The notes under the pieces: model-generated | Seen by the model: the letters and a program-made list of their open reading frames with translations, nothing else | What the model was told of the DNA's origin: nothing | Database searches by the model: none | Program-made: the position numbers and the translations under genes | Shown here: positions 1-9,330 of the stretch, piece by piece | How positions within the stretch are numbered: the first letter of the stretch is position 1 | Layout: every line of letters starts with the position of its first letter | Assembly (NCBI RefSeq): GCF_001700505.1 | Contig: NZ_MAPV01000029.1 | Location: 1-50,872 of the forward strand | DNA length: 50,872 bases | Direction of reading: 5' to 3' | Origin: Streptomyces mutomycini | Lineage (GTDB): Bacteria > Actinomycetota > Actinomycetes > Streptomycetales > Streptomycetaceae

Positions 1-1
1 G

Positions 2-2608
2 GCCGGCGGTCAGCGTGACGGCGGCCGTGGTGGCGAGCGTGACGGCGGCCGTGGCGGCGAGCGCGGCGGAGACCGTCCCGCACGTCCCGCCGGCCAGGGC
101 GCACCGCGCCCCGGCGGCGCGCGTCCGGCCGGACCCCGTCCGGGCAACAACCCCTTCACCAGCGGCGGCTCCACCGGCATGGCGCGCCCCCAGGCGCCCC
201 GTCCCGGCGGTGCCCCGCGCCCCGGCGGCGGTCAGGAGCGCCCCGGCGCCCCGCGTCCGCAGGGTGGCCCCGGCGGCGCCCCGCGCCCGCAGGGTCAGGG
301 TCAGGGCGGCGCACGTCCGTCCCCGGGCGGCATGCCCCGTCCGCAGTCTCCCCGTCCGGGCGGTGCCCCCGCGGGTAACCGTCCGAACCCGGGCATGATG
401 CCGCAGCGTCCCGCCGCGGGTCCGCGTCCCGGCGGTGGCCCCGGCGGTGGCCGTGGTCCCGGTGCCGGCGGCGGCGGTCGCCCCGGTGGCGGCGGCGGTC
501 GTCCCGGTGGCGGCGGCTTCGCAGGCCGTCCGGCCGGTCCCGGTGGCGGCGGTGGCGGCTTCGCAGGCCGTCCCGGTGGTCCCGGTGGCGGTGGCGGCGC
601 AGGCCGTCCCGGTGGTGGCGGCGGCTTCGGCGGTCGTCCCGGATTCGGTGGACGTCCCGGCGGCCCGGGTGCCCGTGGTGGCACGCAGGGTGCGTTCGGC
701 CGTCCCGGTGGTCCCGCGCGTCGTGGCCGGAAGTCGAAGCGTCAGAGGCGCCAGGAGTACGAGGCCATGCAGGCCCCGTCGGTGGGCGGCGTCATGCTGC
801 CTCGCGGCAACGGGCAGGCTGTCCGGCTGTCGCGCGGTGCGTCCCTGACCGACTTCGCGGAGAAGATCAACGCCAACCCGGCGTCGCTCGTCGCCGTGAT
901 GATGAACCTCGGCGAGATGGTCACCGCCACGCAGTCCGTCTCCGACGAGACGCTGAAGCTCCTCGCGGACGAGATGAACTACGTCCTCGAGATCGTCAGC
1001 CCGGAGGAGGAGGACCGCGAGCTGCTCGAGTCCTTCGACATCGAGTTCGGCGAGGACGAGGGCGGCGAAGAGGCTCTGGTCTCGCGTCCGCCGGTCGTGA
1101 CCGTCATGGGTCACGTCGACCACGGTAAGACCCGACTGCTGGACGCGATCCGCAAGACGAACGTCGTCGCGGGCGAGGCCGGCGGCATCACGCAGCACAT
1201 CGGTGCGTACCAGGTCTCCTCCGAGGTCAACGGCGAGGACCGCAAGATCACCTTCATCGACACCCCGGGTCACGAGGCGTTCACCGCCATGCGTGCCCGT
1301 GGTGCGAAGTCGACCGACATCGCGATCCTCGTGGTGGCGGCCAACGACGGTGTGATGCCCCAGACGATCGAGGCGCTGAACCACGCCAAGGCGGCCGAGG
1401 TGCCGATCGTGGTCGCGGTCAACAAGATCGACGTCGAGGGCGCCGACCCGACCAAGGTGCGCGGTCAGCTCACCGAGTTCGGTCTGGTGGCCGAGGAGTA
1501 CGGCGGCGACACCATGTTCGTCGACATCTCCGCCAAGCAGGGCCTCAACATCGAGGCTCTTCTGGAGGCCGTCGTCCTCACCGCCGACGCCTCGCTCGAC
1601 CTGCGGGCCAACCCGGAGCAGGACGCGCAGGGTATTGCGATCGAGTCCCACCTCGACCGCGGTCGCGGTGCCGTCTCGACCGTCCTGGTCCAGCGCGGAA
1701 CGCTGCGCATCGGTGACACGGTGGTCGTGGGCGACGCCTACGGCCGAGTCCGCGCCATGCTCGACGACAACGGTCAGAACGTCCAGGAAGCGGGTCCCTC
1801 GACCCCCGTCCTGGTGCTCGGTCTCACCAACGTCCCGGGCGCCGGCGACAACCTCCTGGTGGTCGACGAGGACCGTACGGCCCGTCAGATCGCCGAGAAG
1901 CGTGCCGCCCGTGAGCGCAACGCCAACTTCGCCCGCAAGGGCGTCCGGTTCTCCCTGGAGAACCTGGACGAGGCGCTCAAGGCCGGTCTGGTCCAGGAGC
2001 TCAACCTCATCATCAAGGGCGACGCGTCCGGTTCGGTGGAGGCCCTCGAGTCCTCGCTGCTCCAGCTCGACGTCGGCGAAGAGGTCGACATCCGGATCCT
2101 GCACCGCGGTGTGGGTGCGGTCACCGAGTCGGACATCAACCTGGCGACCGGCTCCGACGCCATCGTGATCGGCTTCAACGTGCGCGCCGCAGGGCGTGCC
2201 GAGCAGATGGCCGAGCGCGAAGGCGTGGACGTCCGGTACTACTCGGTCATCTACCAGGCGATCGAGGAGATCGAAGCGGCCCTCAAGGGTCTGCTCAAGC
2301 CGGAGTACGAAGAGGTCGAGCTCGGCACGGCGGAGATCCGCGAGATCTTCCGCTCGTCCAAGCTGGGCAACATCGCCGGTGTGCTGGTCCGCTCCGGCGA
2401 GGTCAAGCGCAACACCAAGGCGCGCCTGCTGCGCGATGGCAAGGTCATCGCGGAGAACCTCAACATCTCCGGTCTGCGCCGCTTCAAGGACGACGTCACC
2501 GAGATCCGCGAAGGCTACGAGGGCGGTATCAACCTCGGAAACTTCAACGACATCAAGATCGACGACGTCATCGCGACGTACGAGATGCGCGAGAAGCCGC
2601 GAGGCTGA
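2..2608 (+). CDS. infB: Translation initiation factor IF-2 (5' end cut off by window edge)
   Basis: IF-2 is the GTPase that places initiator fMet-tRNA on the 30S subunit and promotes subunit joining. The frame is open from base 2 with no stop, so the true start lies upstream. Actinobacterial IF-2 is usually somewhat over 1000 residues and 868 are visible. Visible residues 1 to about 240 are a Gly/Pro/Arg-rich low-complexity extension. An IF2_N-type helical module follows near residues 288-335. The G domain shows G1 GHVDHGKT (from residue 370), G2 [10 protein letters not shown]3 DTPGHEAF, G4 NKID (from about 473) and G5 SAK, then the C-terminal beta-barrel domains. The ATG at 179 is internal: coding continues upstream of it in the same frame. 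The gene heads a translation cluster with DUF503, rbfA and truB downstream on the same strand. Confidence 0.97.
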   Translation, partial: AGGQRDGGRGGERDGGRGGERGGDRPARPAGQGAPRPGGARPAGPRPGNNPFTSGGSTGMARPQAPRPGGAPRPGGGQERPGAPRPQGGPGGAPRPQGQGQGGARPSPGGMPRPQSPRPGGAPAGNRPNPGMMPQRPAAGPRPGGGPGGGRGPGAGGGGRPGGGGGRPGGGGFAGRPAGPGGGGGGFAGRPGGPGGGGGAGRPGGGGGFGGRPGFGGRPGGPGARGGTQGAFGRPGGPARRGRKSKRQRRQEYEAMQAPSVGGVMLPRGNGQAVRLSRGASLTDFAEKINANPASLVAVMMNLGEMVTATQSVSDETLKLLADEMNYVLEIVSPEEEDRELLESFDIEFGEDEGGEEALVSRPPVVTVMGHVDHGKTRLLDAIRKTNVVAGEAGGITQHIGAYQVSSEVNGEDRKITFIDTPGHEAFTAMRARGAKSTDIAILVVAANDGVMPQTIEALNHAKAAEVPIVVAVNKIDVEGADPTKVRGQLTEFGLVAEEYGGDTMFVDISAKQGLNIEALLEAVVLTADASLDLRANPEQDAQGIAIESHLDRGRGAVSTVLVQRGTLRIGDTVVVGDAYGRVRAMLDDNGQNVQEAGPSTPVLVLGLTNVPGAGDNLLVVDEDRTARQIAEKRAARERNANFARKGVRFSLENLDEALKAGLVQELNLIIKGDASGSVEALESSLLQLDVGEEVDIRILHRGVGAVTESDINLATGSDAIVIGFNVRAAGRAEQMAEREGVDVRYYSVIYQAIEEIEAALKGLLKPEYEEVELGTAEIREIFRSSKLGNIAGVLVRSGEVKRNTKARLLRDGKVIAENLNISGLRRFKDDVTEIREGYEGGINLGNFNDIKIDDVIATYEMREKPRG

Positions 2609-2620
2609 TCAACGGGGATT

Positions 2621-2694
2621 CCCGGGGGAGCCCCCCGGGCTCTCCTGCACGGTCGGGGCCGGTCGACGGGTCGTTATTTCCGTCGATCGGCCCC
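2621..2694 (+). terminator. Two tandem hairpins between infB and the DUF503 gene
   Basis: CCCGGGGG (2621-2628) pairs with CCCCCGGG (2632-2639) across a 3-nt loop. A second stem pairs 2655-2669 with 2680-2694 with one G-T mismatch around an AT-rich loop. Neither has a U-run, so these may be weak terminators or processing/stability structures rather than full stops; the next gene is on the same strand. Confidence 0.5.
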
Positions 2695-2775
2695 GGCCGT
2701 TGCGTGTACGGTTCTGAGGTCCCCGCCAAGCGATGGCGGGGCGCGACCCCGAACCGGCGGGACATCCGGACACAC

Positions 2776-3072
2776 ATGTATGTGGGGACACTGTCCTTCG
2801 ATCTGCTCCTCGGCGACGTACGGTCGTTGAAGGAGAAGCGCTCGGTCGTCCGCCCGATCGTCGCCGAGCTCCACCGCAGGTTCGCGGTGAGTGTCGCGGA
2901 GACGGGCGACCAGGACCTCTACCGCAGGGCCGAGATCGGTCTTGCCGTGGTCTCCGGGGACACCGGGCACCTCACAGACGTACTCGACCGGTGCGAGCGA
3001 ATGATCGCGGGCCGGCCGGAAGTGGAGCTGCTGTCCGTACGACGGCGGCTGCACAGCGACGAAGACGATTGA
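2776..3072 (+). CDS. DUF503 family protein (YlxP-like)
   Basis: A small protein of 98 residues beginning MYVGTLSFDLLL. It carries the hallmark of the DUF503/YlxP family, LGDVRSLKEKRSVVRPIVAELHRRF, followed by an alternating strand/helix pattern of a ferredoxin-like fold. The family is found next to infB and rbfA in many Gram-positive bacteria and is presumed to act in ribosome assembly or 30S maturation; its biochemical role is not settled. I chose ATG 2776 because homology begins there; the frame also has an ATG at 2704 whose extra residues look non-coding. No strong Shine-Dalgarno is visible. rbfA starts 25 bp downstream, so the two are probably co-transcribed. Confidence 0.88.
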   Translation: MYVGTLSFDLLLGDVRSLKEKRSVVRPIVAELHRRFAVSVAETGDQDLYRRAEIGLAVVSGDTGHLTDVLDRCERMIAGRPEVELLSVRRRLHSDEDD

Positions 3073-3097
3073 GCACGTTCAGATAGGAGACGGACCA

Positions 3098-3559
3098 GTG
3101 GCCGACAACGCGCGGGCAAAGAAGCTGGCGGACCTCATCCAGGTGGTGGTCGCCGAGAAACTGCAGCGCGGTATCAAGGACCCGCGTCTGGGCACGCACG
3201 TGACCATCACGGACACCCGTGTCACCGGCGACCTGCGGGAGGCCACGGTCTTCTACACGGTCTACGGGGACGACGAGGAGCGGGCCAGCGCGGCCGCCGG
3301 ACTGGAGAGTGCCAAGGGCATCCTGCGCTCGGCGGTCGGTGCCGCGGCGGGGACGAAGTTCACCCCCACCCTGGCCTTCGTGGCCGACGCCCTGCCGGAC
3401 AACGCCAAGGCGATCGAGGACCTGCTCGACCGGGCACGCGCCTCGGACGCCAAGGTCCGTCAGGCGTCCTCCGGTGCCACGTACGCCGGCGGCGCCGACC
3501 CGTACCGCAAGCCCGAGGACGAGACCGACGAGAACGACGGGGACTCGCCTTCCGCATGA
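3098..3559 (+). CDS. rbfA: 30S ribosome-binding factor A
   Basis: RbfA binds the 30S subunit near the 5' end of 16S rRNA and assists late maturation and cold adaptation. The 153-residue product begins with GTG at 3098 behind an AGGAGA ribosome binding site (3085-3090). Its N-terminal 115 residues match the single KH-type fold of RbfA, with the family signature KDPRLGTHVTITDTRVTGDL and the run YTVYGDDEE. The C-terminal approximately 35 residues are an acidic, Asp/Glu-rich tail common in actinobacterial RbfA. Its stop codon overlaps the truB start in an ATGA arrangement, indicating translational coupling. Confidence 0.95.
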   Translation: MADNARAKKLADLIQVVVAEKLQRGIKDPRLGTHVTITDTRVTGDLREATVFYTVYGDDEERASAAAGLESAKGILRSAVGAAAGTKFTPTLAFVADALPDNAKAIEDLLDRARASDAKVRQASSGATYAGGADPYRKPEDETDENDGDSPSA

Positions 3560-4461
3560 CGCAGAACAAGCAGGACAGGACGCCGGACGGACTTGTCATC
3601 GTCGACAAGCCGTCCGGCTTCACTTCGCACGACGTCGTGGCCAAGATGCGCGGCATCGCCCGCACACGGCGGGTCGGCCACGCCGGCACGCTGGACCCCA
3701 TGGCCACCGGTGTCCTCGTGCTCGGTGTGGAGAGGGCGACCAAGCTGCTCGGTCATCTCGCGCTCACCGAGAAGGAGTACCTGGGGACGATCCGGCTCGG
3801 CCAGGACACCGTCACCGACGACGCGGAGGGCGAGATCACCTCGTCCACCGACGCCTCGGGGGTGACCCGCGAGGGCATCGACGCGGGGGTCGCCGCACTG
3901 AGCGGCGCGATCATGCAGGTGCCGTCCAAGGTCAGCGCCATCAAGATCGACGGCAAGCGGTCCTACGCCCGGGTGCGCGGCGGCGAGGAGTTCGAGATCC
4001 CGGCCCGCCCGGTGACCATCTCGTCCTTCCGCGTCTACGACGTGCGCGAGGCGGTCGCGGAGGACGGCACCCCGGTCGTCGACCTGGTCGTCTCCGTCGT
4101 GTGCTCCTCGGGTACGTACATCCGCGCCCTGGCCCGTGACCTCGGCGCCGGGCTCGGTGTCGGCGGGCACCTGACCGCGCTGCGCCGCACGCGCGTCGGA
4201 CCGTACGGCCTCGACGCGGCGCGGACGCTGGAGCAGCACCAGCAGGAGCTGACCGTGATGCCGGTGGCCGAGGCGGCCGCCTCGGCCTTCCCGCGCTGGG
4301 ACGTCGACGAGAAGCGCGCCAAGCTGCTGCTCAACGGCGTAAGGCTGGACATGCCGTCGTACCCGCCGGGGCCGGTCGGGGTATTCGGGCCCGACGGGGC
4401 GTTCCTGGTGCTCGTCGAGGAGCAGAAGGGCAAGGCCAAGAGCCTCGCCGTCTTCGCCTGA
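3556..4461 (+). CDS. truB: tRNA pseudouridine(55) synthase
   Basis: TruB converts U55 of the T-loop of tRNAs to pseudouridine. The 301-residue product has the catalytic motif GHAGTLDPMATGVLVL with the nucleophile Asp at residue 47, the N-terminal KPSGFTSHDVV block, and the KRSYARVRGGEEFE segment that contacts RNA. The C-terminal portion (about 245-301) resembles the actinobacterial TruB C-terminal domain. The start codon overlaps the rbfA stop (ATGA). Length fits the family. It ends the infB–rbfA–truB translation operon, followed by a strong hairpin. Confidence 0.96.
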   Translation: MTQNKQDRTPDGLVIVDKPSGFTSHDVVAKMRGIARTRRVGHAGTLDPMATGVLVLGVERATKLLGHLALTEKEYLGTIRLGQDTVTDDAEGEITSSTDASGVTREGIDAGVAALSGAIMQVPSKVSAIKIDGKRSYARVRGGEEFEIPARPVTISSFRVYDVREAVAEDGTPVVDLVVSVVCSSGTYIRALARDLGAGLGVGGHLTALRRTRVGPYGLDAARTLEQHQQELTVMPVAEAAASAFPRWDVDEKRAKLLLNGVRLDMPSYPPGPVGVFGPDGAFLVLVEEQKGKAKSLAVFA

Positions 4462-4486
4462 CGCGACGTCCCCATGGGCTCCGCCC

Positions 4487-4532
4487 ATCGTGGAGCGGGC
4501 CCGCCCCCTCGGGTGCGAGCCCGCTCCACGAT
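4487..4532 (+). terminator. Terminator hairpin after truB
   Basis: A perfect 14-bp inverted repeat: 4487-4500 (starting ATCGTGGAG) pairs with 4519-4532 across an 18-nt loop. It closes the infB-truB operon and separates it from the NTPase gene. There is no long U-tract, as is usual in Streptomyces. Confidence 0.8.
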
Positions 4533-4675
4533 CCCCCTCCAGGGACCATCCCTGTCCAGAAGAACCCGCCGATTCACCCCAACGGGCGGGCGCTCGGAGT
4601 GACTGAGGGGTGCGAGGGGGGCGCTTTCGTCCCGCGCGTTTCCGGTGGCGATCACCTGGGACCTACCGTCGGAGC

Positions 4676-7600
4676 ATGGGCAGCGGGGACCGGTCGAAAC
4701 TTGTGAGAATCTGCGATCAGGCAGGCCGGCCGCGGGGGACCGGATTCGTCGCGGACGACCGGGGCACTGTCGTCACCAGCCACCAGGCCGTGGGGCGCTC
4801 CACGCACCTGACGCTGCACGCCGCCGACGGCCGCAGTCGCACCGTCGGCCCCGACGACATCACGGCGCTGCCCGCTCTCGGCCTCGCCCTGCTGCGCACC
4901 GGTGGCCCGGAGGCGCTGGGAGTCGAGCCGCTCCCCATCGCCGTACGCGAGCAGATCGACACGGGCACCTATGTCCGGATCGCCGCCCACGGCTGGCGTG
5001 AGGCACGGGTGCTCGGCACGACCCCGGCGACGTATTCCGAGGGCGGACACGAGCACGCCGTGGGCGACGCGCTGGAGCTCGCCCTCGGTACGGACGGGCG
5101 CGACGCGCTGCGCTCCGGCGGAGCCGCCGTCGGCGGGCCCGTGACCGACCCGCGCACCGGGGCCGTCCTGGGCGTGCTCTCGACCGCGCTGAGCGCCGGG
5201 CGCGAGACCGCCGGCCTCGCGGTGACGCTGACGCCCAGGGACACCCCTGGGCCGCTGGCCGAGGTGCTCCGGCGCAACGCGGGCGGTGTCCCGGGGTACG
5301 GCTGCGACCTCAACCTGGCGGGCGCGCTGCTGCTGACCGCCACCTCGCTGGGCCAGGCCGACGGCCGGCCCTGCGGCACGGAGGCCGTCGAACGTCCGGA
5401 AATCAGCGTGGAGTTCACCGCCTTCGAGGCCGGGACGGGGCCCGTGCTCGGTCTGGTCGGAGCCCCGGGAACCGGCCGCACCACGGAGCTCGCGGCCCTC
5501 GCCGGCCGCCGTGCCCGCGGGCCCGTGCCCGCCCTGACGCTCTGGCTGCGCGGAGCCGATCTGCTGGCCGACGACCTCTCGGTCGCCGACGCGATGACCC
5601 GGGCGCTGGAGCGCTCCGGGAGGATCGTCACCGCTGCGGGCGGCCGGGGCGACATGGAGGCAGCCACTCCGGAGCGGGTGGCCCGCCTCGCCGCGGCCTC
5701 CGGGAACCCGCTCCTCGTCGTCGTGGACGGCCCGGAGGAGATGCCGCCCGTGCTGGCCCACCGGCTCGCCGGGTGGACCGTGGCGACGGCCGAGTGGCTC
5801 CTGGCGCACGAGGTGCGGATGGTCGTCGCCTGCCGTCCCGAGCACTGGGAGACCGCCGGTGCGCTGTATCCGCCGGGCGCCCTGCACAGGCCGGAGCGGG
5901 CGGAGGAACCGGTCGGGGGGCTGCCGCCCGCCGTCCGGCTCGGCGACCTCACGGCGGAACAGGCCGAGCGGGCGGGCGAGCGGTACGGCATCCCGCCCGG
6001 CTCGATCGCGCAGGGTCACGACCGGCACCCCCTCACCCTGCGCCTGCTCGGCGAGGTGCGTGCGGCGCTGCCTCCCGACGTACCCGGCGTGCCCGGGACA
6101 GAGGAGGTCTTCGCCGCCTATCTGGACCTCGCCTGCGTCCGGGTCGCCGTCCGCATCGGCGCCCGGGCCGAGCCCCGGCTCCGGGGCGCCGCGGTCCGCA
6201 GGCTGGCGGCGAAGGTCGCCGGCCAGGTCCACGAGGCGGCCAGGCGCTGCCTCGGTCCGGGGCAGGGCGAGCTGGACCGTGAGACCTTCGAGGAGATCTT
6301 CCCCTGGCGCACGGGATGGGCCCCGGCCGTCCTCACCGAGGGGCTGCTGGTCCCGGCCGGTGCGGGATACCGCTTCGCTCACGAGGAGCTGGGCGACTGG
6401 GTGCAGGGCGCGCACCTCGACCTGGACGCGGCGCTGCACTCGCTGGTCCACCGCTGGCACGCGGACGGCGCCGCCGCGGCGCCCGCACCCGCCCCGCAGG
6501 ACCCGGCGGAACCCGGCAGCCTCCCCGTGCCGCGCCATCGCATCGGCCCGGTGCTCCAGGCGATGCTCCTGCTGGAGCGGCGGCAGGGACACGCGGCGCT
6601 GGCCCACCGGATGGCGGACCTGATCGAGGCGATGGACCGCCTGCCGTCCGCACCCGGCGCACACGAGCGCCTCACCGACGCGGCCTGGTGGGCTGCCCGC
6701 CTGCTCCGTGAGAGCCTGCTCCGCGTGCCGGACGCCCGGCCCTGCCTCGGGGTGCTGCGGGTGCTCGCGGGCCGGATCACCCGGCGGTCCCTCTCCGGCG
6801 GCCAGGCCGCCCTCGGCCCCTACGCCGAATTCGGGCCCTGGTTCTGGCGCCGGATCCGGCTGCCGGAGGACGACCGGATCGACCTCCTGCGCCGCCTCCT
6901 GCCCGCCGACGGCGCCCCGCGCACGGAGGGCGGCGAGCGGTATCTGGATGCCGTGTCCCGGCGCCTCTCCGCCCGCCCCAGGACCGTCCAGGCCCTGCTG
7001 TGCCGCTGGTTCACCGACGAGACCCCGCTGCCCGCCGAGGAGGGTGTGCCGATGAGGCTCACCGTGGCCGCCGCGGCACAGGCCCTCCTGTACGCCCGCC
7101 GGGACCTCGCCGTCGACGACCTGACCGAGGCGCTCGTGGACACCGCGCACCCGCGCGCCGCCGAACTGCTCGCCGCCCTCGCCGAGGACGGGACCGGCGC
7201 CCTCTGCCGGGCCGTCGACCGGTGGGCACGTGACGAGGAGCGGCCCGCCCGGCGCGCCGCCGCAGCCCTCCACGCCACGCTCGCCGCCGTCCGTACCCAC
7301 TCCGAGTCCGACCGCGCACTGCTGCGCGGCGCGGCGCTCACGCTGCTGGCCCGGCCGGACGACACCGCCCTGCACGCCCAGGCCCTCACCGTCCTCGTAA
7401 GGGACCCGGGGGCAGGGCGCCGCTACCTGCCGCAGGCCCTCCGGATCTTCGCCGCCGGTGACCCCCGGCTGCCGGTGGCGCTGCTCACGGAGGTGTTCCC
7501 CGAGCACCCCGAGCCGGTACTGGCCGCACTGCGCGCCCGTCTGTCCCTCCCCGGGAACGGCGCCGACGGCGTACTGCGGGAGCTGGCCTCCCTGGACACG

Positions 7601-8242
7601 CCCGCCCTGGCGCTGCACGCCCCCGGTCTCGTACGCCACTACGTCGAGAGCCGCGGCCGTGCCGGCCAGGACGCCGCTGCTGAGACCGCCGCCTACGTCG
7701 GCCTCAGGCTGGAGCACAGCCCGGCCGCCCGCGCCCTGCTGCTGCCCCTGCTGACCGGGCTGCTGCGGGACCGGCCCGCTCCGCCGCCCGTACGCGCCGC
7801 GCTCGCCCGGGTGCTCGCCGACACCGGGAGCGCGGCGTCGAGGCCGCTGCGGGCCGAGCTGCTGGAGGTCCTGCTTGAGTTCGAGCAGGACACCGGCAGG
7901 GATCCGGAGGTCCTCGACGCCCTGCTGCGGGCGGCCGCGGCAGGTTCCGGACGCCGTCCCGAAGCCCGCACACGGGCTCTGGTGCACCGCACCGGGATGC
8001 TCCTCGCGCGGACTCCCGAGGGCGCGGCCCGCTTCGACCACGGGCTGGCCGAACTCGCCCGGGACGTTCCCGGATTCGCGGCGCTCGTCACCCGCTGGCT
8101 CGCGGACGCCCCCGACGAGTGGGCCGTCGTCGTGGGCCCCGGCGCCAGGCGGACGATGGAGGAACTGGACGGTCCGAGGTCCGGGATCCCGGTGCCGATG
8201 CAGGCCGCAGGACGTGAGCATGGCAGTCTTAGACCTGCGTAA
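4676..8242 (+). CDS. Large protein: degenerate trypsin-like domain, P-loop NTPase, helical repeat tail
   Basis: An 1188-residue protein that I recognise only by architecture. Residues 1 to about 220 resemble a trypsin-like (trypsin_2) fold: GTGFVADDRGTVVTSHQAV carries the expected catalytic His (H36), but the GxSGGP serine box reads AAVGGP with Val152 where Ser belongs, so proteolysis is doubtful. A P-loop follows, GAPGTGRT at 262-269, with Arg268 replacing the usual Lys. A Walker B-like LLVVVDGPEE has Asp351. From about 450 to the end the protein is Leu/Ala/Arg-rich helical sequence like HEAT or NACHT-associated repeats. The start is uncertain: ATG 4676 opens the trypsin-like region, and an in-frame GTG at 4610 exists. 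It sits alone between truB and ribF. A regulatory STAND-type switch protein is one possibility (inference). Confidence 0.75.
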   Translation: MGSGDRSKLVRICDQAGRPRGTGFVADDRGTVVTSHQAVGRSTHLTLHAADGRSRTVGPDDITALPALGLALLRTGGPEALGVEPLPIAVREQIDTGTYVRIAAHGWREARVLGTTPATYSEGGHEHAVGDALELALGTDGRDALRSGGAAVGGPVTDPRTGAVLGVLSTALSAGRETAGLAVTLTPRDTPGPLAEVLRRNAGGVPGYGCDLNLAGALLLTATSLGQADGRPCGTEAVERPEISVEFTAFEAGTGPVLGLVGAPGTGRTTELAALAGRRARGPVPALTLWLRGADLLADDLSVADAMTRALERSGRIVTAAGGRGDMEAATPERVARLAAASGNPLLVVVDGPEEMPPVLAHRLAGWTVATAEWLLAHEVRMVVACRPEHWETAGALYPPGALHRPERAEEPVGGLPPAVRLGDLTAEQAERAGERYGIPPGSIAQGHDRHPLTLRLLGEVRAALPPDVPGVPGTEEVFAAYLDLACVRVAVRIGARAEPRLRGAAVRRLAAKVAGQVHEAARRCLGPGQGELDRETFEEIFPWRTGWAPAVLTEGLLVPAGAGYRFAHEELGDWVQGAHLDLDAALHSLVHRWHADGAAAAPAPAPQDPAEPGSLPVPRHRIGPVLQAMLLLERRQGHAALAHRMADLIEAMDRLPSAPGAHERLTDAAWWAARLLRESLLRVPDARPCLGVLRVLAGRITRRSLSGGQAALGPYAEFGPWFWRRIRLPEDDRIDLLRRLLPADGAPRTEGGERYLDAVSRRLSARPRTVQALLCRWFTDETPLPAEEGVPMRLTVAAAAQALLYARRDLAVDDLTEALVDTAHPRAAELLAALAEDGTGALCRAVDRWARDEERPARRAAAALHATLAAVRTHSESDRALLRGAALTLLARPDDTALHAQALTVLVRDPGAGRRYLPQALRIFAAGDPRLPVALLTEVFPEHPEPVLAALRARLSLPGNGADGVLRELASLDTPALALHAPGLVRHYVESRGRAGQDAAAETAAYVGLRLEHSPAARALLLPLLTGLLRDRPAPPPVRAALARVLADTGSAASRPLRAELLEVLLEFEQDTGRDPEVLDALLRAAAAGSGRRPEARTRALVHRTGMLLARTPEGAARFDHGLAELARDVPGFAALVTRWLADAPDEWAVVVGPGARRTMEELDGPRSGIPVPMQAAGREHGSLRPA

Positions 8243-8285
8243 TCGACATCTACACGTACACAGGTTCGGGCAAGGAGCGGTCACA

Positions 8286-9239
8286 GTGCACTGCTGGCGT
8301 GGCTTGGAGGACATCCCTGAGGGCTGGGGACGAAGCGTCGTCACCATCGGCTCCTACGACGGGGTGCACCGCGGACACCAGCTGCTCATCGGCCGTGTCG
8401 TGGAGCGGGCGCGCGAGCTCGGTGTGCCCTGCGTCGTCGTGACCTTCGACCCGCACCCCAGCGAGGTCGTCCGCCCCGGCACCCACCCGCCGCTGCTCGC
8501 CCCGCACCACCGGCGTGCCGAGCTCATGGCCGGACTGGGTGTGGACGCGGTACTGGTCCTGCCGTTCACCGCCGAGTTCTCGAAGCTCTCGCCCGCCGAC
8601 TTCGTCGTGAAGGTGCTCGTCGACAAGCTGCACGCGCAGCTGGTCGTGGAAGGCCCCAACTTCCGCTTCGGACACCGGGCGGCGGGCAACGTCGCCTTCC
8701 TGGCCGAGCTCGGCCCGACGTACGACTTCCGGACCGAGGTCATCGACCTCCATGTGACCGGCGAGGCGGGCGGCGGCGCGCCGTTCTCCTCCACGCTCAC
8801 CCGGCGCCTGGTCGCCGAGGGAGATGTCGGGGGCGCCGCTGAGATCCTCGGCCGCCCCCACCGCGTCGAGGGCGTCGTCGTGCGCGGCGCCCAGCGCGGC
8901 CGCGAGCTCGGCTTCCCCACGGCGAACGTCGAGACCCTGCCGCACACCGCGGTCCCCGCCGACGGCGTCTACGCCGGCTGGCTCACGGTGAACGGCGAGG
9001 CGATGCCCGCCGCGATCTCCGTGGGCACGAACCCGCAGTTCGACGGCACGGAGCGCACGGTCGAGGCGTACGCGATCGACCGCGTCGGCCTCGACCTGTA
9101 CGGGCTGCACGTGGCGGTGGACTTCCTCGCCTACGTACGCGGGATGCTGAAGTTCGATTCGATCGACGAACTGCTCGTGGCGATGGCCGCGGACGTGAAG
9201 CGTTCCAGCGAGCTGGTCGCGGCGTACGAACGGGCCTGA
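8286..9239 (+). CDS. ribF: Bifunctional riboflavin kinase/FAD synthetase
   Basis: RibF phosphorylates riboflavin to FMN and adenylylates FMN to FAD. The 317-residue product has the N-terminal nucleotidyltransferase domain with SYDGVHRGHQ (the GxxxxxHxGH-type motif) and a TFDPHP block. The C-terminal flavokinase domain (about 185-310) contains GRPHRVEGVVVRGAQRGREL followed by the PTAN motif. Upstream reading in the same frame runs into the preceding gene, so I chose GTG 8286: it follows an AAGGAG ribosome binding site about 8 nt upstream and homology begins with WRGLEDIPEGWGRSVV. It lies 43 bp after the NTPase gene on the same strand and converges with the ABC transporter operon. Confidence 0.94.
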   Translation: MHCWRGLEDIPEGWGRSVVTIGSYDGVHRGHQLLIGRVVERARELGVPCVVVTFDPHPSEVVRPGTHPPLLAPHHRRAELMAGLGVDAVLVLPFTAEFSKLSPADFVVKVLVDKLHAQLVVEGPNFRFGHRAAGNVAFLAELGPTYDFRTEVIDLHVTGEAGGGAPFSSTLTRRLVAEGDVGGAAEILGRPHRVEGVVVRGAQRGRELGFPTANVETLPHTAVPADGVYAGWLTVNGEAMPAAISVGTNPQFDGTERTVEAYAIDRVGLDLYGLHVAVDFLAYVRGMLKFDSIDELLVAMAADVKRSSELVAAYERA

Positions 9240-9288
9240 CGCCCGCCTCGCCCCGGCGTACCGGACGCCCTGACGACCGCAGCGCCGG

Positions 9289-9318
9289 GCCCGCGGCCCC
9301 GCCACGGGGACCGCGGGC
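9289..9318. terminator. Bidirectional hairpin between ribF and the ABC transporter operon
   Basis: GCCCGCGGCCCCG (9289-9301) pairs with CGGGGACCGCGGGC (9305-9318) with one bulge and a 3-nt loop. It lies between the convergent ribF and ABC ATPase genes and can serve both. Confidence 0.7.
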
Positions 9319-9330
9319 GGGGTGTCGTCC

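Noticed and set aside
179..181. ATG 179 as the start of infB
   Set aside because: The frame is open to the window edge with the same low-complexity composition, and IF-2 would be too short.
4652..8347. 1231-aa open frame antisense to the pseudo-protease–NTPase gene
   Set aside because: It is the complement-frame shadow of a high-GC gene; composition is Gly/Arg/Pro-dominated with no domain, and the plus strand holds a P-loop and trypsin-like fold.
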